DNA of 27,945 nt, taken from NCBI GenBank assembly GCA_031272415.1, contig JAISTU010000211.1, forward strand, positions 1-27,945. The letters are read 5' to 3'. The position numbers were made by a program, and so were the translations under genes. Each line of letters opens with the position of its first letter. The first letter of the stretch is position 1. Positions 1-8,101 of this stretch are shown piece after piece. This DNA comes from Bacteroidales bacterium (GTDB lineage Bacteria; Bacteroidota; Bacteroidia; Bacteroidales; WCHB1-69). Below the pieces are notes generated by a model. It searched no databases. It saw only the letters and a program-made list of their open reading frames with translations, and was not told the DNA's origin.

Positions 1-234
1 GGAAGAGCAGAAGGGAAAATAGAAGGAAGAATAGAAGGGAGAATAGAAGGGAGAATAGAAGGTGAGGCTGAGGGTGAAAAGAAAGGATTGGCAAAAGGAA
101 GAATTGAAAGAGATGCCGAAATTGTCTTAAAAATGTGGCAAAAGTTGCAATCAGTTGAAGAAATTCATGCTTTGACGGATATTCCGATAACTACAATTGC
201 TAAAATTCTCAAACAAAACGGAATAAATACATAG
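1..234 (+). CDS. C-terminal part of a Rpn/PD-(D/E)XK nuclease-transposase-like protein (5' cut by window edge)
   Basis: The reading frame is open from base 1 to TAG at 232-234 and gives 77 residues. The first part is a run of GRIEG-type pentapeptide/tetrapeptide repeats (GRxEGKIEG, then GRIEGRIEG), followed by an Ala/Lys/Glu-rich helix. It ends in a small helical segment (ALTDIPITTIAKILKQNG) that resembles the helix-turn-helix-like tail of Rpn-family recombination-promoting nucleases, formerly called putative transposases. In that family the catalytic PD-(D/E)XK domain is N-terminal and such E/G/R/K repeats lie near the C-terminus. The catalytic domain would be upstream of this window, so the family call rests only on the tail. 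No promoter is visible because the start is missing. Confidence 0.6.
   Translation, partial: GRAEGKIEGRIEGRIEGRIEGEAEGEKKGLAKGRIERDAEIVLKMWQKLQSVEEIHALTDIPITTIAKILKQNGINT
11..62 (+). repeat. 12-nt tandem repeat inside the Rpn-like gene
   Basis: About four copies of a 12-nt unit, GAAGGGAGAATA with small variants, run in frame and encode the repeating EGRI residues. The copies at 33-62 are nearly identical, so slippage is recent. The number of repeats can change in steps of four residues without shifting the frame. Confidence 0.75.
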
Positions 235-480
235 CAATGGAAATTCACCGTACCTATCATATTCCCGACTTCGACGGTTTCGATTTGTAAACAAAAGAGT
301 ATCAACACGTTACGATTTAGCGGGGAGGGCAACTACATTTCAAAAATCCGCTCCTTAAAAAATATAAAATACTGATAATCATGTAGTTAAAATTTTATCA
401 AAATGGCAAGACTGTTGAAGTCGGGAAATTTATGCGAAAATGCAAAAAAATCTACACTCTATGCTCTAAAAAATGCACTT

Positions 481-1608
481 TTAACTATTTCCTGTATCCA
501 AACTTTTTGTCAGTGTTTTCACAAAGTTGATATTGCCAAAAAATTCTTGTGCGATTACTCTGACAATTGTATAGGCAGGAATCCCCAACATCATACCCGG
601 AATACCCGCGATATACCCCGATGCCAAAACAACTAAAAATATTTCCAATGGATTGGCTTTTACCGAGCGTGCCGCAATAAAAGGCTGCAAAAATATATTA
701 TCCAAAATACGACAACCAATGCACGTTAAACTAACCTGCAATACAATGGTAATCATATCTATATCATTGGTAATCAACAAACTACTCATTACTGCAATCA
801 CCGAACCTACCGCCAACGCAATCACCGAACCAATGTAAGGAATAATCACCAAAACACCGCCAATTACCGAAATTAAAAGCGCATTAGGAATGCCCATAAA
901 ATAAAGAGCCACAAATTCCAAACCTCCCATTATCAAAATTTCAATAAAAAGTCCCAAAAAATAGTTAGAAAGCAGTTTTTTTGAGCGCTGCAAAGTGTGA
1001 GTGGTCTCTTTTTGTAAATAAGTCGGCATCATGCTCACTACCGCCGCTTGCAATTTAGGAATGTCTTTTAATAGGAAAAATGCAATAAAAAGTACCGAGA
1101 AAATACCCATAAACAAATCCCCAATCAATCCTAACACATTGCCTACCGTTTCGGAGATGTTGATTTTTCCAATAAAATCCAAAACAGATTGCGTAATCAC
1201 ATCTTCCAATTGCTGGTCAGGGGTGAGTAGGTTGTAATTTTTTAATAATTGGTCTGCTTTGGCAAGGTTACTGTCTAAAAAATCAAACGTTTGCGGGTCT
1301 GCATTTGCCACCGCATTAACCTGATTGGCAACAGGAATAAATACTAAACGAAAAATTATTATCAAAATTACTAAAACCGCCACAAAAGAAAGTGAAGAGG
1401 CTAATGCGTTACCTATTTTAAAAGTTTTGATTTTAATTTTTACCAAAAGTCGTTTCAAGGGCAAACAAAGCATCGCCAATATCAATGCAATTATCACATA
1501 CATAGTGATTTGCGAAAAATACCATGCCAAAAATATTACCAATGTCATTCCTGCCAAAAGCGAAATCGGACGTATGTATTTCTTTAAAAGAGAGTTATTT
1601 GCTGCCAT
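481..1608 (-). CDS. AI-2E family transporter (PerM/YdiK-like permease)
   Basis: 375 residues and strongly hydrophobic. There are two N-terminal membrane segments (about 13-30 and 34-52), a third at about 68-92, and a soluble stretch of about 60 residues. Four or five more segments follow to the C-terminus. The family signatures are visible: a region reading VIIPYIGSVIAL, and a last re-entrant segment with LASGYIAGIPGMMLGIPAY. Members of this family export small molecules or ions in various bacteria, and the substrate cannot be read from sequence. It begins 33 bp after the prfA stop on the same strand with no promoter motif in the gap, so it is probably co-transcribed with prfA. The family call is firm; the physiological role is open. 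Confidence 0.9.
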   Translation of the reverse strand: MAANNSLLKKYIRPISLLAGMTLVIFLAWYFSQITMYVIIALILAMLCLPLKRLLVKIKIKTFKIGNALASSLSFVAVLVILIIIFRLVFIPVANQVNAVANADPQTFDFLDSNLAKADQLLKNYNLLTPDQQLEDVITQSVLDFIGKINISETVGNVLGLIGDLFMGIFSVLFIAFFLLKDIPKLQAAVVSMMPTYLQKETTHTLQRSKKLLSNYFLGLFIEILIMGGLEFVALYFMGIPNALLISVIGGVLVIIPYIGSVIALAVGSVIAVMSSLLITNDIDMITIVLQVSLTCIGCRILDNIFLQPFIAARSVKANPLEIFLVVLASGYIAGIPGMMLGIPAYTIVRVIAQEFFGNINFVKTLTKSLDTGNS

Positions 1609-1641
1609 TTTTTGTATAATTGAATATATTTTTTATAAATT

Positions 1642-2733
1642 TTAATCTAAATTAGCATCTACAGCCTCTTTGAGTCGCTCTGCATTTTCAGCCACTTGTA
1701 AGGCTTCGATGGTGTCTTGTATATCACCATCAATAAAAGCCGTTAAGTTGTACATTGTGAGGTTAATACGATGGTCAGTAACCCGATTTTGCGGATAGTT
1801 GTAAGTACGTATTTTTGCTGATCTGTCGCCGGTAGAGACCATAGTTTTGCGTCTGGAGGCAATAGAATCTAAATATTTTTGGTATTCCATTTCAAAAATT
1901 CTTGTTCGCAACACTCTCATGGCTTTTTCTAAATTTTTAATTTGTGATTTTTCGTCCTGAATTGCCACCACAATACCTGTTGGAATATGTGTCAGCCGCA
2001 CCGCAGAATAGGTCGTGTTGACCGACTGACCGCCCGGACCGGAGGAGCAATAAGTATCTTTACGAATATCGTTAGGCTTCAATTCCACATCAAATTCGTC
2101 TGCCTCCGGCAAAACAACTACCGAAGCCGCCGAAGTATGCACCCGCCCTTGTGCCTCCGTTTGTGGCACCCTTTGCACTCTATGCACACCGGATTCATAT
2201 TTGAGCAACCCATAAACATTTTCGCCCATCACATCAAACACAATTTCCTTAAAACCACCCATCGTTCCTTCGGTAAAAGAAACTATATCAATTTTCCAAT
2301 TCTTTGATTCACAATAATGTGTATACATTCTGAACAAATCTCCTGCGAAAATACTTGCCTCGTCGCCTCCTGTACCTGCGCGAATTTCAACAACTGCATT
2401 TTTGCTGTCCTGCGGGTCAGAAGGTATGAGTAAAAGCCTGATTTGATCTTCTTTTTTCTCACACTCTTCGGTCAAAGCAGACAATTCTTCTTTTGCCATT
2501 GTACGAAAATCTTCATCTTTTTCGGTGGCAATAATTTGTTTGGCATTTTCGATGTTGCTCAATATGTTTTTGTAAGAACAATATGCATCCGCAACGGGCT
2601 GTAAATCTTTATAATCCTTACTTAATTTAATATATCTTTTCATGTCGGCAACGACTTCCGGCTGGGCAATTTCTTCTCCCATTGTTTGCCATTTTTGATA
2701 AATAATTTCTAATTTTTCTAATAAATTACTCAT
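1642..2733 (-). CDS. prfA: Peptide chain release factor 1
   Basis: 363 residues from the ATG at 2733, which begins MSNLLEKLEI as in the family. A longer in-frame start at 2772 would lie upstream of the promoter -7 box (2762-2769), so I reject it. RF1 recognises UAA and UAG in the ribosomal A site and triggers peptide release. The stop-codon-reading tripeptide is PQT at residues 190-192 (the PxT form of RF1, not the SPF of RF2), and the catalytic GGQ is at 234-236 within SSGPGGQSVNTT. Both are intact and the length is normal. The AI-2E permease follows 33 bp downstream. The promoter carries the window-wide architecture described under findings. Confidence 0.97.
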   Translation of the reverse strand: MSNLLEKLEIIYQKWQTMGEEIAQPEVVADMKRYIKLSKDYKDLQPVADAYCSYKNILSNIENAKQIIATEKDEDFRTMAKEELSALTEECEKKEDQIRLLLIPSDPQDSKNAVVEIRAGTGGDEASIFAGDLFRMYTHYCESKNWKIDIVSFTEGTMGGFKEIVFDVMGENVYGLLKYESGVHRVQRVPQTEAQGRVHTSAASVVVLPEADEFDVELKPNDIRKDTYCSSGPGGQSVNTTYSAVRLTHIPTGIVVAIQDEKSQIKNLEKAMRVLRTRIFEMEYQKYLDSIASRRKTMVSTGDRSAKIRTYNYPQNRVTDHRINLTMYNLTAFIDGDIQDTIEALQVAENAERLKEAVDANLD

Positions 2734-2761
2734 GAAATTTCTTTGCTGTGCAACTAAAATA

Positions 2762-2792
2762 CAAAGATACACCTTTTTATCAATTAAAAATT
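2762..2792 (-). promoter_or_regulatory. prfA promoter
   Basis: Read on the minus strand: AATTTTTAATTG (2781-2792), 11 nt ending in TG, then TATCTTTG (2762-2769), a match to the Bacteroidota -7 consensus TAnnTTTG. Transcription would start near 2755, giving a leader of roughly 20 nt. Confidence 0.75.
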
Positions 2793-2798
2793 AAAAAT

Positions 2799-2835
2799 TA
2801 AAAAAAGGTATAAATTTGTTCTAAAAATTACAATT
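2799..2835 (-). repeat. Copy of dispersed upstream box (partial, fused to promoter)
   Basis: On the minus strand TTTTTAGAACAAATTTATACC lies directly before the AT-rich part of the prfA promoter. It matches the 5' half of the dispersed box; the GCAAAAAAAA half and the heptad spacer are absent. Confidence 0.5.
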
Positions 2836-2861
2836 GGAATGGTATTACTCTTCTTTAATAC

Positions 2862-2904
2862 AAAAAAGCAGAGAGTGACAAAATGAAGATTTATCACCCT
2901 CTGC
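2862..2904 (-). terminator. Rho-independent terminator of the alpha operon
   Basis: On the minus strand GCAGAGGGTGA pairs with TCACTCTCTGC around a loop of about 15 nt and is followed by TTTTTT. It lies 65 bp past the rplQ stop and ahead of the prfA promoter, so it separates the two units. Confidence 0.8.
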
Positions 2905-2968
2905 TATGAAAAAATGTAAAAAAAATGAAAAGCAAAAAGTATCTGCTTTTCCCAGAATTTTATCTTTA

Positions 2969-3646
2969 TTATTCTACTTTATCACTTTGTTCTTCTGTGG
3001 ATTGAGAAGGCTCTTGTTGTGCAACAGTAGGCTCTTCCGGTGTTTGGGGTTCGGTTACCTCTGTTGTTTGGGGTTGATTTTCTGTCTCCACATTTTGAAC
3101 TTCTTCTACGCTGTTTTGTTCAATTGTATTGTTTTCTACTGTTACTTCTTCTGCTGTTTCAACGGCTTGTGTTTCTGTGGCTGTTGTTTCTGCGGAGGCA
3201 GTAGTTTCTGATTTTTTAGAGCGTCTTCCGCCTCTTCGGGTGGCTTTGGCTACTGCTTTTTGGGCACCCTTATTTTGGGAATAATTCTCGTTAAAATCTA
3301 CCAATTCAATAATACACATTTCAGCAGTATCACCAATTCTGAACCCTGTATGTAAAATACGTGTATAGCCACCGGGACGGTCTGCTATTTTGGGTGAAAT
3401 GGTTCTAAATAGTTCTGTTACTGCATTTTTATCCTGTAAATAAGCAAATACTACTCTGCGTGAATGGGTGTCGTCTTTTTTTGATTTTGTCAGCAACGGC
3501 TCTACATATTTACGCAATGCTTTTGCTTTGGCGACTGTGGTTGATATTCTTTTGTGCATTATCAACGAACTTGCCATATTGGATAACATCGCTTTGCGAT
3601 GAGTGCTTGTTCTTCCTAAATGATTTACTCTCCTGCTATGCCTCAT
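2969..3646 (-). CDS. rplQ: 50S ribosomal protein L17 with long acidic C-terminal tail
   Basis: 225 residues, compared with about 116-130 in most bacteria. Residues 1-122 are a normal L17 core (MRHSRRVNHLGRTSTHRKAM at the start, then the conserved IADRPGGYTRI region). Residues 125-146 are a Lys/Arg linker. Residues 147-225 are a low-complexity tail of Glu, Thr, Gln, Val and Pro. Extended L17 tails are common in Bacteroidota, although this one is at the long end. L17 sits at the exit-tunnel side of the 50S subunit, so the tail would project from the ribosome surface. It starts 4 bp after the rpoA stop, so the two are translationally linked. Confidence 0.96.
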   Translation of the reverse strand: MRHSRRVNHLGRTSTHRKAMLSNMASSLIMHKRISTTVAKAKALRKYVEPLLTKSKKDDTHSRRVVFAYLQDKNAVTELFRTISPKIADRPGGYTRILHTGFRIGDTAEMCIIELVDFNENYSQNKGAQKAVAKATRRGGRRSKKSETTASAETTATETQAVETAEEVTVENNTIEQNSVEEVQNVETENQPQTTEVTEPQTPEEPTVAQQEPSQSTEEQSDKVE

Positions 3647-3650
3647 TATT

Positions 3651-4646
3651 TTATTCCTTATCTAATAAATCTAATCTATATTTTGCAACATCCATACCAA
3701 AATCTAAATTTTTGGATTTAAGAAATGCCTCCAATTCTAATAAAGATTTTTTACCAAAATTTCTAAACTTCAGCAAATCTGCTTTTTGAAATTCAACCAA
3801 ATCGGCAACAGTATATACATCTGCTGTTTCCAAGCAATTGATGGCTCTCACTGATAAGTTCAAGTCTTCCAATCTTGTATTTAACAACTGCCGCATATAT
3901 ACCATTTTTTCATCCATGCCTGCATGTGCGGACTGAATAAATTCCGTAAATTTATCATCCGAGAAAAGCATAAAATGCTGTATCAATACTTGTGCAGCAG
4001 ATTTTAACGCTTCTTTTGGATGTACAGAGCCGTCTGTTTGGATTTCAAAAATAAGTTTATCAAAGTCAGTCTTTTGCTCAACACGGTAATTTTCAACACG
4101 ATAGAGTACATTTTTAATAGGTGTATGTGTAGAATCCAACACAATAACACCCACTCCGTTATATTTTTCTTTATTTTCTTCGGCAGTAATGTAACCTCTT
4201 CCGCGGTCGATAGTTAATTCCATTTCCAATACCGTGTCTTTGTTCATTGAACAAATGTGTAAATCGGGATTAAGAATTTGGAAATTATTCAAAAATTTGT
4301 TGAGGTCGCCGGCACAAAATTCAGTTTGTTCTTTAATTTGAAACTTAACTACTTCACCGGTTTGTTCTTCTATTTTGCTTTTAAACCTTATTTGCTTAAT
4401 ATTTAGGATGATGTCTGTAACATCTTCTATTACTCCTTTTATGGTAGCAAATTCATGCGACACTGAAGTAATTTTTACAGATGTGACGGCAAATCCTTCT
4501 AATCCTGATAGCAGCACTCTTCGGAGTGCATTTCCGATAGTTATTCCATATCCTTTTTCCAAAGGGCGGAACTCAAATACGCCAAAGTCATCGGTGGCTT
4601 CTAACATAAGCACTTTCTCCGGCATCTGAAAAGGTATCGTAATCAT
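3651..4646 (-). CDS. rpoA: DNA-directed RNA polymerase subunit alpha
   Basis: 331 residues, full length. The N-terminal dimerisation domain (about 1-230) contains the conserved GYGITIGNALRRVLLSGLEG and HEFATIKGVIEDV segments. The C-terminal domain (about 255-320) has the helix-hairpin-helix region that contacts UP elements and activators (LSVRAINCLETADVYTV, then FGKKSLLEL). It lies between rpsD (51-bp gap) and rplQ (4-bp gap), the usual alpha-operon order. Confidence 0.98.
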   Translation of the reverse strand: MITIPFQMPEKVLMLEATDDFGVFEFRPLEKGYGITIGNALRRVLLSGLEGFAVTSVKITSVSHEFATIKGVIEDVTDIILNIKQIRFKSKIEEQTGEVVKFQIKEQTEFCAGDLNKFLNNFQILNPDLHICSMNKDTVLEMELTIDRGRGYITAEENKEKYNGVGVIVLDSTHTPIKNVLYRVENYRVEQKTDFDKLIFEIQTDGSVHPKEALKSAAQVLIQHFMLFSDDKFTEFIQSAHAGMDEKMVYMRQLLNTRLEDLNLSVRAINCLETADVYTVADLVEFQKADLLKFRNFGKKSLLELEAFLKSKNLDFGMDVAKYRLDLLDKE

Positions 4647-4697
4647 AATTGTTTTGTTTTAATTTTAATTATACTTATTTTTACCAAAAATTGTTTA

Positions 4698-5309
4698 TTA
4701 TTTAGAATACAATTCAACTATCAACTGTTCTTTGATATTTTCAGGTATCAAATCACGTTGAGGATATTGCATCAATTTACCTGACATAGAAGGGGCATCC
4801 CATTCTAACCATGAAAAGGCAGCCGCACTACGTCTTGATAGCGAATCTGTAATCACTTCCAACGATTTAGACCGCTCCCTTACACTTACTATATCACCCG
4901 GCTTGAGTGTATATGATGGAATATTAACAACATTTCCATTTACAGTAATGTTTTTATGGGAAACCAATTGTCTTGCAGCCGCACGTGTGGGAGCAATCCC
5001 AAAACGATAAACTACATTGTCTAAACGGGCTTCCAATAATTGAAGCAATATTTCCCCCGTAATCCCTTTTTTGGCGGATGCTTTACGGAAAATATTTTTA
5101 AATGGACGCTCTAATACGCCGTAAGTATATTTTGCTTTTTGTTTTTCTGCTAATTGCTTACTATATTCTGACTTGGAGCCACCATGACGACCGCCCTGCG
5201 GACGCTGTCCGGGAGGATAATTTTTCTTTTCCAAATATTTATCCGGTCCGTAGATAGCCTCTCTAAATTTCCTTGCAATTTTTGATTTTGGTCCTATATA
5301 TCTTGCCAT
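4698..5309 (-). CDS. rpsD: 30S ribosomal protein S4
   Basis: 203 residues starting MARYIGPKSKIARKFREAIYG. The S4 RNA-binding domain is at about 95-160 (EARLDNVVYRFGIAPTRAAARQLVSHKNI). S4 nucleates assembly of the 16S 5' domain and in many bacteria represses the alpha operon. The N-terminus has no Cys cluster, so this is the zinc-free form. It follows rpsK after 57 bp on the same strand. Confidence 0.98.
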   Translation of the reverse strand: MARYIGPKSKIARKFREAIYGPDKYLEKKNYPPGQRPQGGRHGGSKSEYSKQLAEKQKAKYTYGVLERPFKNIFRKASAKKGITGEILLQLLEARLDNVVYRFGIAPTRAAARQLVSHKNITVNGNVVNIPSYTLKPGDIVSVRERSKSLEVITDSLSRRSAAAFSWLEWDAPSMSGKLMQYPQRDLIPENIKEQLIVELYSK

Positions 5310-5366
5310 ACTATTTACTTTCTCTACTTAATTTTTTAATTCTACTTTAGTTCTTATTTATTTACG

Positions 5367-5756
5367 TTAAACTCTTCTACGTTTGGGAGGTCTGCAGCCA
5401 TTGTGAGGCAGTGGTGTAACGTCCGTAATTTCAGCAACTTCAATACCTACCGAATTGATAGATCGAACTGCTGCCTCACGTCCGCCTCCGGGTCCTTTGA
5501 GGTACACTTTTACCCTTCTTAATCCCAAATCAAATGCCACTTTGGCAGCATCTTGGGCAGCCATTTGAGCAGCATAAGGGGTGTTCTTTTTGGAACCTCT
5601 AAAGCCCATCTTACCTGCTGACGACCACGATATTGCCTGTCCGCTATTGTTGGTAATAGTTACTATTACATTATTAAACGAAGCCTGTATGTATGCTTTG
5701 CCTAAGGCATCTACTTTTACAACTCTTTTCTTTGCAACTTTGGTTGATTTAGCCAT
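5367..5756 (-). CDS. rpsK: 30S ribosomal protein S11
   Basis: 129 residues, normal length. It contains the conserved segments ASFNNVIVTITN and VKGPGGGREAA-like (here LKGPGGGREAAVRSI), and the C-terminal DVTPLPHNGCRPPKRRRV. S11 sits on the platform of the 30S subunit near the mRNA exit. It is the fourth gene of the alpha operon, between rpsM and rpsD. Confidence 0.98.
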   Translation of the reverse strand: MAKSTKVAKKRVVKVDALGKAYIQASFNNVIVTITNNSGQAISWSSAGKMGFRGSKKNTPYAAQMAAQDAAKVAFDLGLRRVKVYLKGPGGGREAAVRSINSVGIEVAEITDVTPLPHNGCRPPKRRRV

Positions 5757-5801
5757 AAATTCTTCTTTCTTTTTTTTATTTATTCAACACTTTAATTTAG
5801 T

Positions 5802-6176
5802 TTACCTTGTTGCTTTTTTCTTATTAGCAACTACTTTTTTACGTCCTTTACGCGTACGTGCATTATTTTTGGTAGATTGACCACGTAACGGTAAGCCAAT
5901 ACGATGACGAATCCCACGATAACAGCCTATATCCATCAAACGTTTGATGTTCATTTGTACTTCTGACCGTAAGGCTCCTTCAATTTTCATATCCGAGATA
6001 ATTCCACGGATAGCATTTAAATCCTCATCGTCCCAATCTTGCACTTTCTTATCATGCGATATATTTACTTGATTGAGTATCTTTTCAGCCGTTGATTTGC
6101 CTATACCATAAATGTAGGTCAGCCCTATCACGCCTCTTTTGTTTTTTGGTAAATCTACACCAGCAATTCTTGCCAT
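5802..6176 (-). CDS. rpsM: 30S ribosomal protein S13
   Basis: 124 residues beginning MARIAGVDLPKNKRGVIGLTYI, with the helix-two-turn-helix GIGKSTAEKIL and the conserved CYRGIRHRIGLPLRGQ. The tail is rich in Lys and Arg. S13 contacts the head of the 30S subunit, bridges to the 50S, and touches P-site tRNA with its C-terminal tail. It starts 37 bp after rpmJ. Confidence 0.98.
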   Translation of the reverse strand: MARIAGVDLPKNKRGVIGLTYIYGIGKSTAEKILNQVNISHDKKVQDWDDEDLNAIRGIISDMKIEGALRSEVQMNIKRLMDIGCYRGIRHRIGLPLRGQSTKNNARTRKGRKKVVANKKKATR

Positions 6177-6213
6177 ATTCTTCTTCTACTTAAAATTACT
6201 ATTATAAATTATT

Positions 6214-6330
6214 TTAGCCCTGTCTTTGTTTAAATTTAGGGTTTTTCTTATTAATCACATACACAACGCCTTTGCGTCTTACTATCTTACAATCTTCTGA
6301 CCGTTTTTTTACGGATGTTCTTACTTTCAT
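6214..6330 (-). CDS. rpmJ: 50S ribosomal protein L36, zinc-ligand-less form
   Basis: 38 residues, MKVRTSVKKRSEDCKIVRRK at the start and ending KFKQRQG. It is short but unmistakable. In the zinc-binding form L36 carries a C-x2-C-x12-C-x4-H cluster. Here only the second Cys (residue 14) survives, the first is Ser and the third is Asn, so it is the zinc-independent C-minus type usual in Bacteroidota. It sits between infA (21 bp upstream) and rpsM. Confidence 0.96.
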   Translation of the reverse strand: MKVRTSVKKRSEDCKIVRRKGVVYVINKKNPKFKQRQG

Positions 6331-6351
6331 CTTTATTCTTTATATTTATAT

Positions 6352-6573
6352 TTAATTTTTATACCTAAATGTTATTCTTGCTTTTGTTAAATCATAGATA
6401 GACATCTGCATACGCACCCTGTCACCGGGTAGTATCTTAATATAGTGCATGCGCATCTTACCGGATACATGCGCCGTTACTACAAGTCCATTGGCTAATT
6501 CAACGCGAAACATCGCATTCCCTAATGACTCTTTTACTACTCCATCTTGTTCTATTGCTTCTTGTTTTGCCAT
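6352..6573 (-). CDS. infA: Translation initiation factor IF-1
   Basis: 73 residues and a single S1/OB-fold domain. The conserved segments are DGVVKESLGNAMFRVEL, VSGKMRMHYIKILPGDRV and YDLTKARITFRYK. IF-1 occupies the 30S A site during initiation. Here it is the first gene of the alpha operon; the secY and map genes that usually precede it in this phylum are absent, and the next gene upstream is an unrelated lipoprotein 326 bp away. Confidence 0.98.
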   Translation of the reverse strand: MAKQEAIEQDGVVKESLGNAMFRVELANGLVVTAHVSGKMRMHYIKILPGDRVRMQMSIYDLTKARITFRYKN

Positions 6574-6899
6574 CTACAATATTCTAATATTTTTTACTAT
6601 TTTTTTAATTCGATTATTTTGCTTACTATTTTACTTAACTAAAGTTGTTTGTTTAAGGTTTTGCAAAATTACACTTTTTTTCAATACAAAAATCAAATTG
6701 TTGAAAACTTTTTTAATATTTTTACAATTGACTTGATAATCAGCACTTTATTTTTGAAAAAATAGCATAAATTCCCGAAAAAAAGGTTAATTTTCGCCAA
6801 TTTTTGTCAAAAATAAGTCTCTTTTTTCGTCAATTTTCGCCATATTTTTCCAATTTTGCGAAAAAAAATGAAAAAAAATGAGCATTTTTGAGCCGTTTT
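6574..6899. other. 326-bp gap upstream of infA: promoter plus low-complexity repeats
   Basis: The infA promoter lies in the right-hand part on the minus strand. The rest (about 6735-6899) is A/T-rich and holds short direct repeats of AATTTTCGCCA at 6789-6799 and 6832-6842, with variants at about 6798-6809 and 6850-6860. I see no gene or RNA in it. Confidence 0.6.
6664..6697 (-). promoter_or_regulatory. Promoter of the infA-rplQ (alpha) operon
   Basis: On the minus strand TTTG (6694-6697), 22 nt, then TAATTTTG (6664-6671), with TG directly before it. This fits the Bacteroidota -33 TTTG and -7 TAnnTTTG pair. The leader would be about 80 nt. Confidence 0.65.
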
Positions 6900-7730
6900 T
6901 TATTTTATTTTTATTGAAAATGCATTTAACCCATTGAGTTTCAAGCAATTCATCGCATTTTGATTTTGCATAATATGACTGCCAAAAACATTAAAATCAT
7001 AAACGTTATTCCCTGAAAACCACTTATTTACATCCATTTTCAACTCTATTTCCACTTTTTTCTCCGGCGACAAAGTGAACGAACAAGGAATTTCCACCGT
7101 AAAATCATTATCCACAAATCCTACAATAGAGTCGCTTCCATCGCTCGCTGGTGCATATATTTGTCCTCTACCCAAATGAATATTCAAAGGTGCCAAAATG
7201 GTATCTCCCTGTTTGAACTTCCCATTGAGCATCAAAAAATGGTAGCCCCCTCCCAAAACCGAAGACCAAGCCATCTGCGACTGTGGCGGATTGAGAAAAA
7301 GATTAGATATATTGTCCTTCGCATACAAACCAAATGTAAAACAGACACTCGTAATTTCTTGATTTACAGGTAATTTTGAAAATATTTGTTGAGAAGTATT
7401 TTTATCTTCCGCATCAATGTAAAATATTGAGGAAGTGTCTTGTAAAACAATATATACATCTTTTTTATTTGTACGCAGGGAAATATTAGAAATAAAATAT
7501 TTCAATTCGTTGATAAGATACTCATTACCCGCAGCATTGGAATAATATTGGGTATTAAATATAATATCTTGATTATCAACACATTGTGTAAAATGTAATG
7601 TAAGTGTTGTTTTTTGTTCTTTTTTACAGCCTTCCAAAAACATCCCCAAAATAAGTGCCATTAAGCACCAATAAACCCTATTGGAGATAAAAGGTGAAAG
7701 ATAAAAGGCGAAAGGTGTTGTTGGTTTCAT
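6900..7730 (-). CDS. MbnP-family lipoprotein
   Basis: 276 residues. A hydrophobic segment at about 19-34 ends in FLEGC (Cys35), a plausible lipobox, so the mature protein would be a lipoprotein. The body matches the MbnP-like family, which includes partners of the MbnH haem protein and copper-handling proteins. Visible features are FGLYAKDN, a Trp-containing segment (QMAWSSVLGGGYHFLMLNGKF) and a C-terminal beta-rich domain with DVNKWFSGNNVYDF. No di-haem peroxidase (MbnH) gene lies beside it. Its ATG overlaps the DUF3853 stop by 4 bp. The N-terminal 18 residues are coded by a purine-rich repeat-like stretch, so the true start is uncertain; Met24 (7661) is an alternative but gives a poor signal peptide. 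Confidence 0.75.
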   Translation of the reverse strand: MKPTTPFAFYLSPFISNRVYWCLMALILGMFLEGCKKEQKTTLTLHFTQCVDNQDIIFNTQYYSNAAGNEYLINELKYFISNISLRTNKKDVYIVLQDTSSIFYIDAEDKNTSQQIFSKLPVNQEITSVCFTFGLYAKDNISNLFLNPPQSQMAWSSVLGGGYHFLMLNGKFKQGDTILAPLNIHLGRGQIYAPASDGSDSIVGFVDNDFTVEIPCSFTLSPEKKVEIELKMDVNKWFSGNNVYDFNVFGSHIMQNQNAMNCLKLNGLNAFSIKIK

Positions 7731-8011
7731 TTTCTATTTCTCATAAATTCTCTATAGACTGCTGTATTTTTCAGATACAGAGACCTTGCTTGTTCCACAT
7801 TTATCTTAATCTTCTTATGAAATCCCACTTGTTGAATTGCAGCATCTATTATCCCCGATTTTTTTACCCAGTTAGCCTTACCTTCACTAATTCCTAAAAT
7901 TTCCGATAAACCCCGCAAGCCATAAACATAAGTAGGTTTTTCTTCTCTTTGTAATAAATCCAACAACTCACCGACCGTTAAATCAATAACTCTCTTATTT
8001 AAATCAATCAT
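7727..8011 (-). CDS. DUF3853 family protein (excisionase-like winged helix)
   Basis: 94 residues. The segment YVYGLRGLSEILGISEGKANWVKKSG, then a conserved Ile-Asp and Gln-x-Gly-x-Lys, is typical of DUF3853. These are small MerR/excisionase-like DNA-binding proteins found in Bacteroidota, often in mobile elements. Its stop overlaps the start of the MbnP-like gene (ATGA). No integrase, mobilisation gene or attachment site is seen nearby, so it may be a leftover from an element. No clear TAnnTTTG promoter is seen upstream. Confidence 0.75.
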   Translation of the reverse strand: MIDLNKRVIDLTVGELLDLLQREEKPTYVYGLRGLSEILGISEGKANWVKKSGIIDAAIQQVGFHKKIKINVEQARSLYLKNTAVYREFMRNRK

Positions 8012-8101
8012 TTTTATTAGGTTTAAAACAACATTAACGTGTGATAAAACGAATTATTTTAAATTTTTAATAAAAATTCCTCCTTAATTCTTAATTTTTA
8101 A

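Noticed and set aside
237..290. A 17-codon ORF starting ATG (MEIHRTYHIPDFDGFDL), directly after the Rpn-like gene
   Set aside because: Too short, with no homology I recognise and no promoter. It may be a remnant, but nothing supports a gene.
1642..2772. Longer start for prfA at 2772
   Set aside because: It would lie upstream of the -7 promoter box, and the extra residues do not match RF1 proteins.
7727..8011. DUF3853 gene as evidence of an integrated mobile element
   Set aside because: No integrase, relaxase, attachment repeats or change of composition is visible around it.
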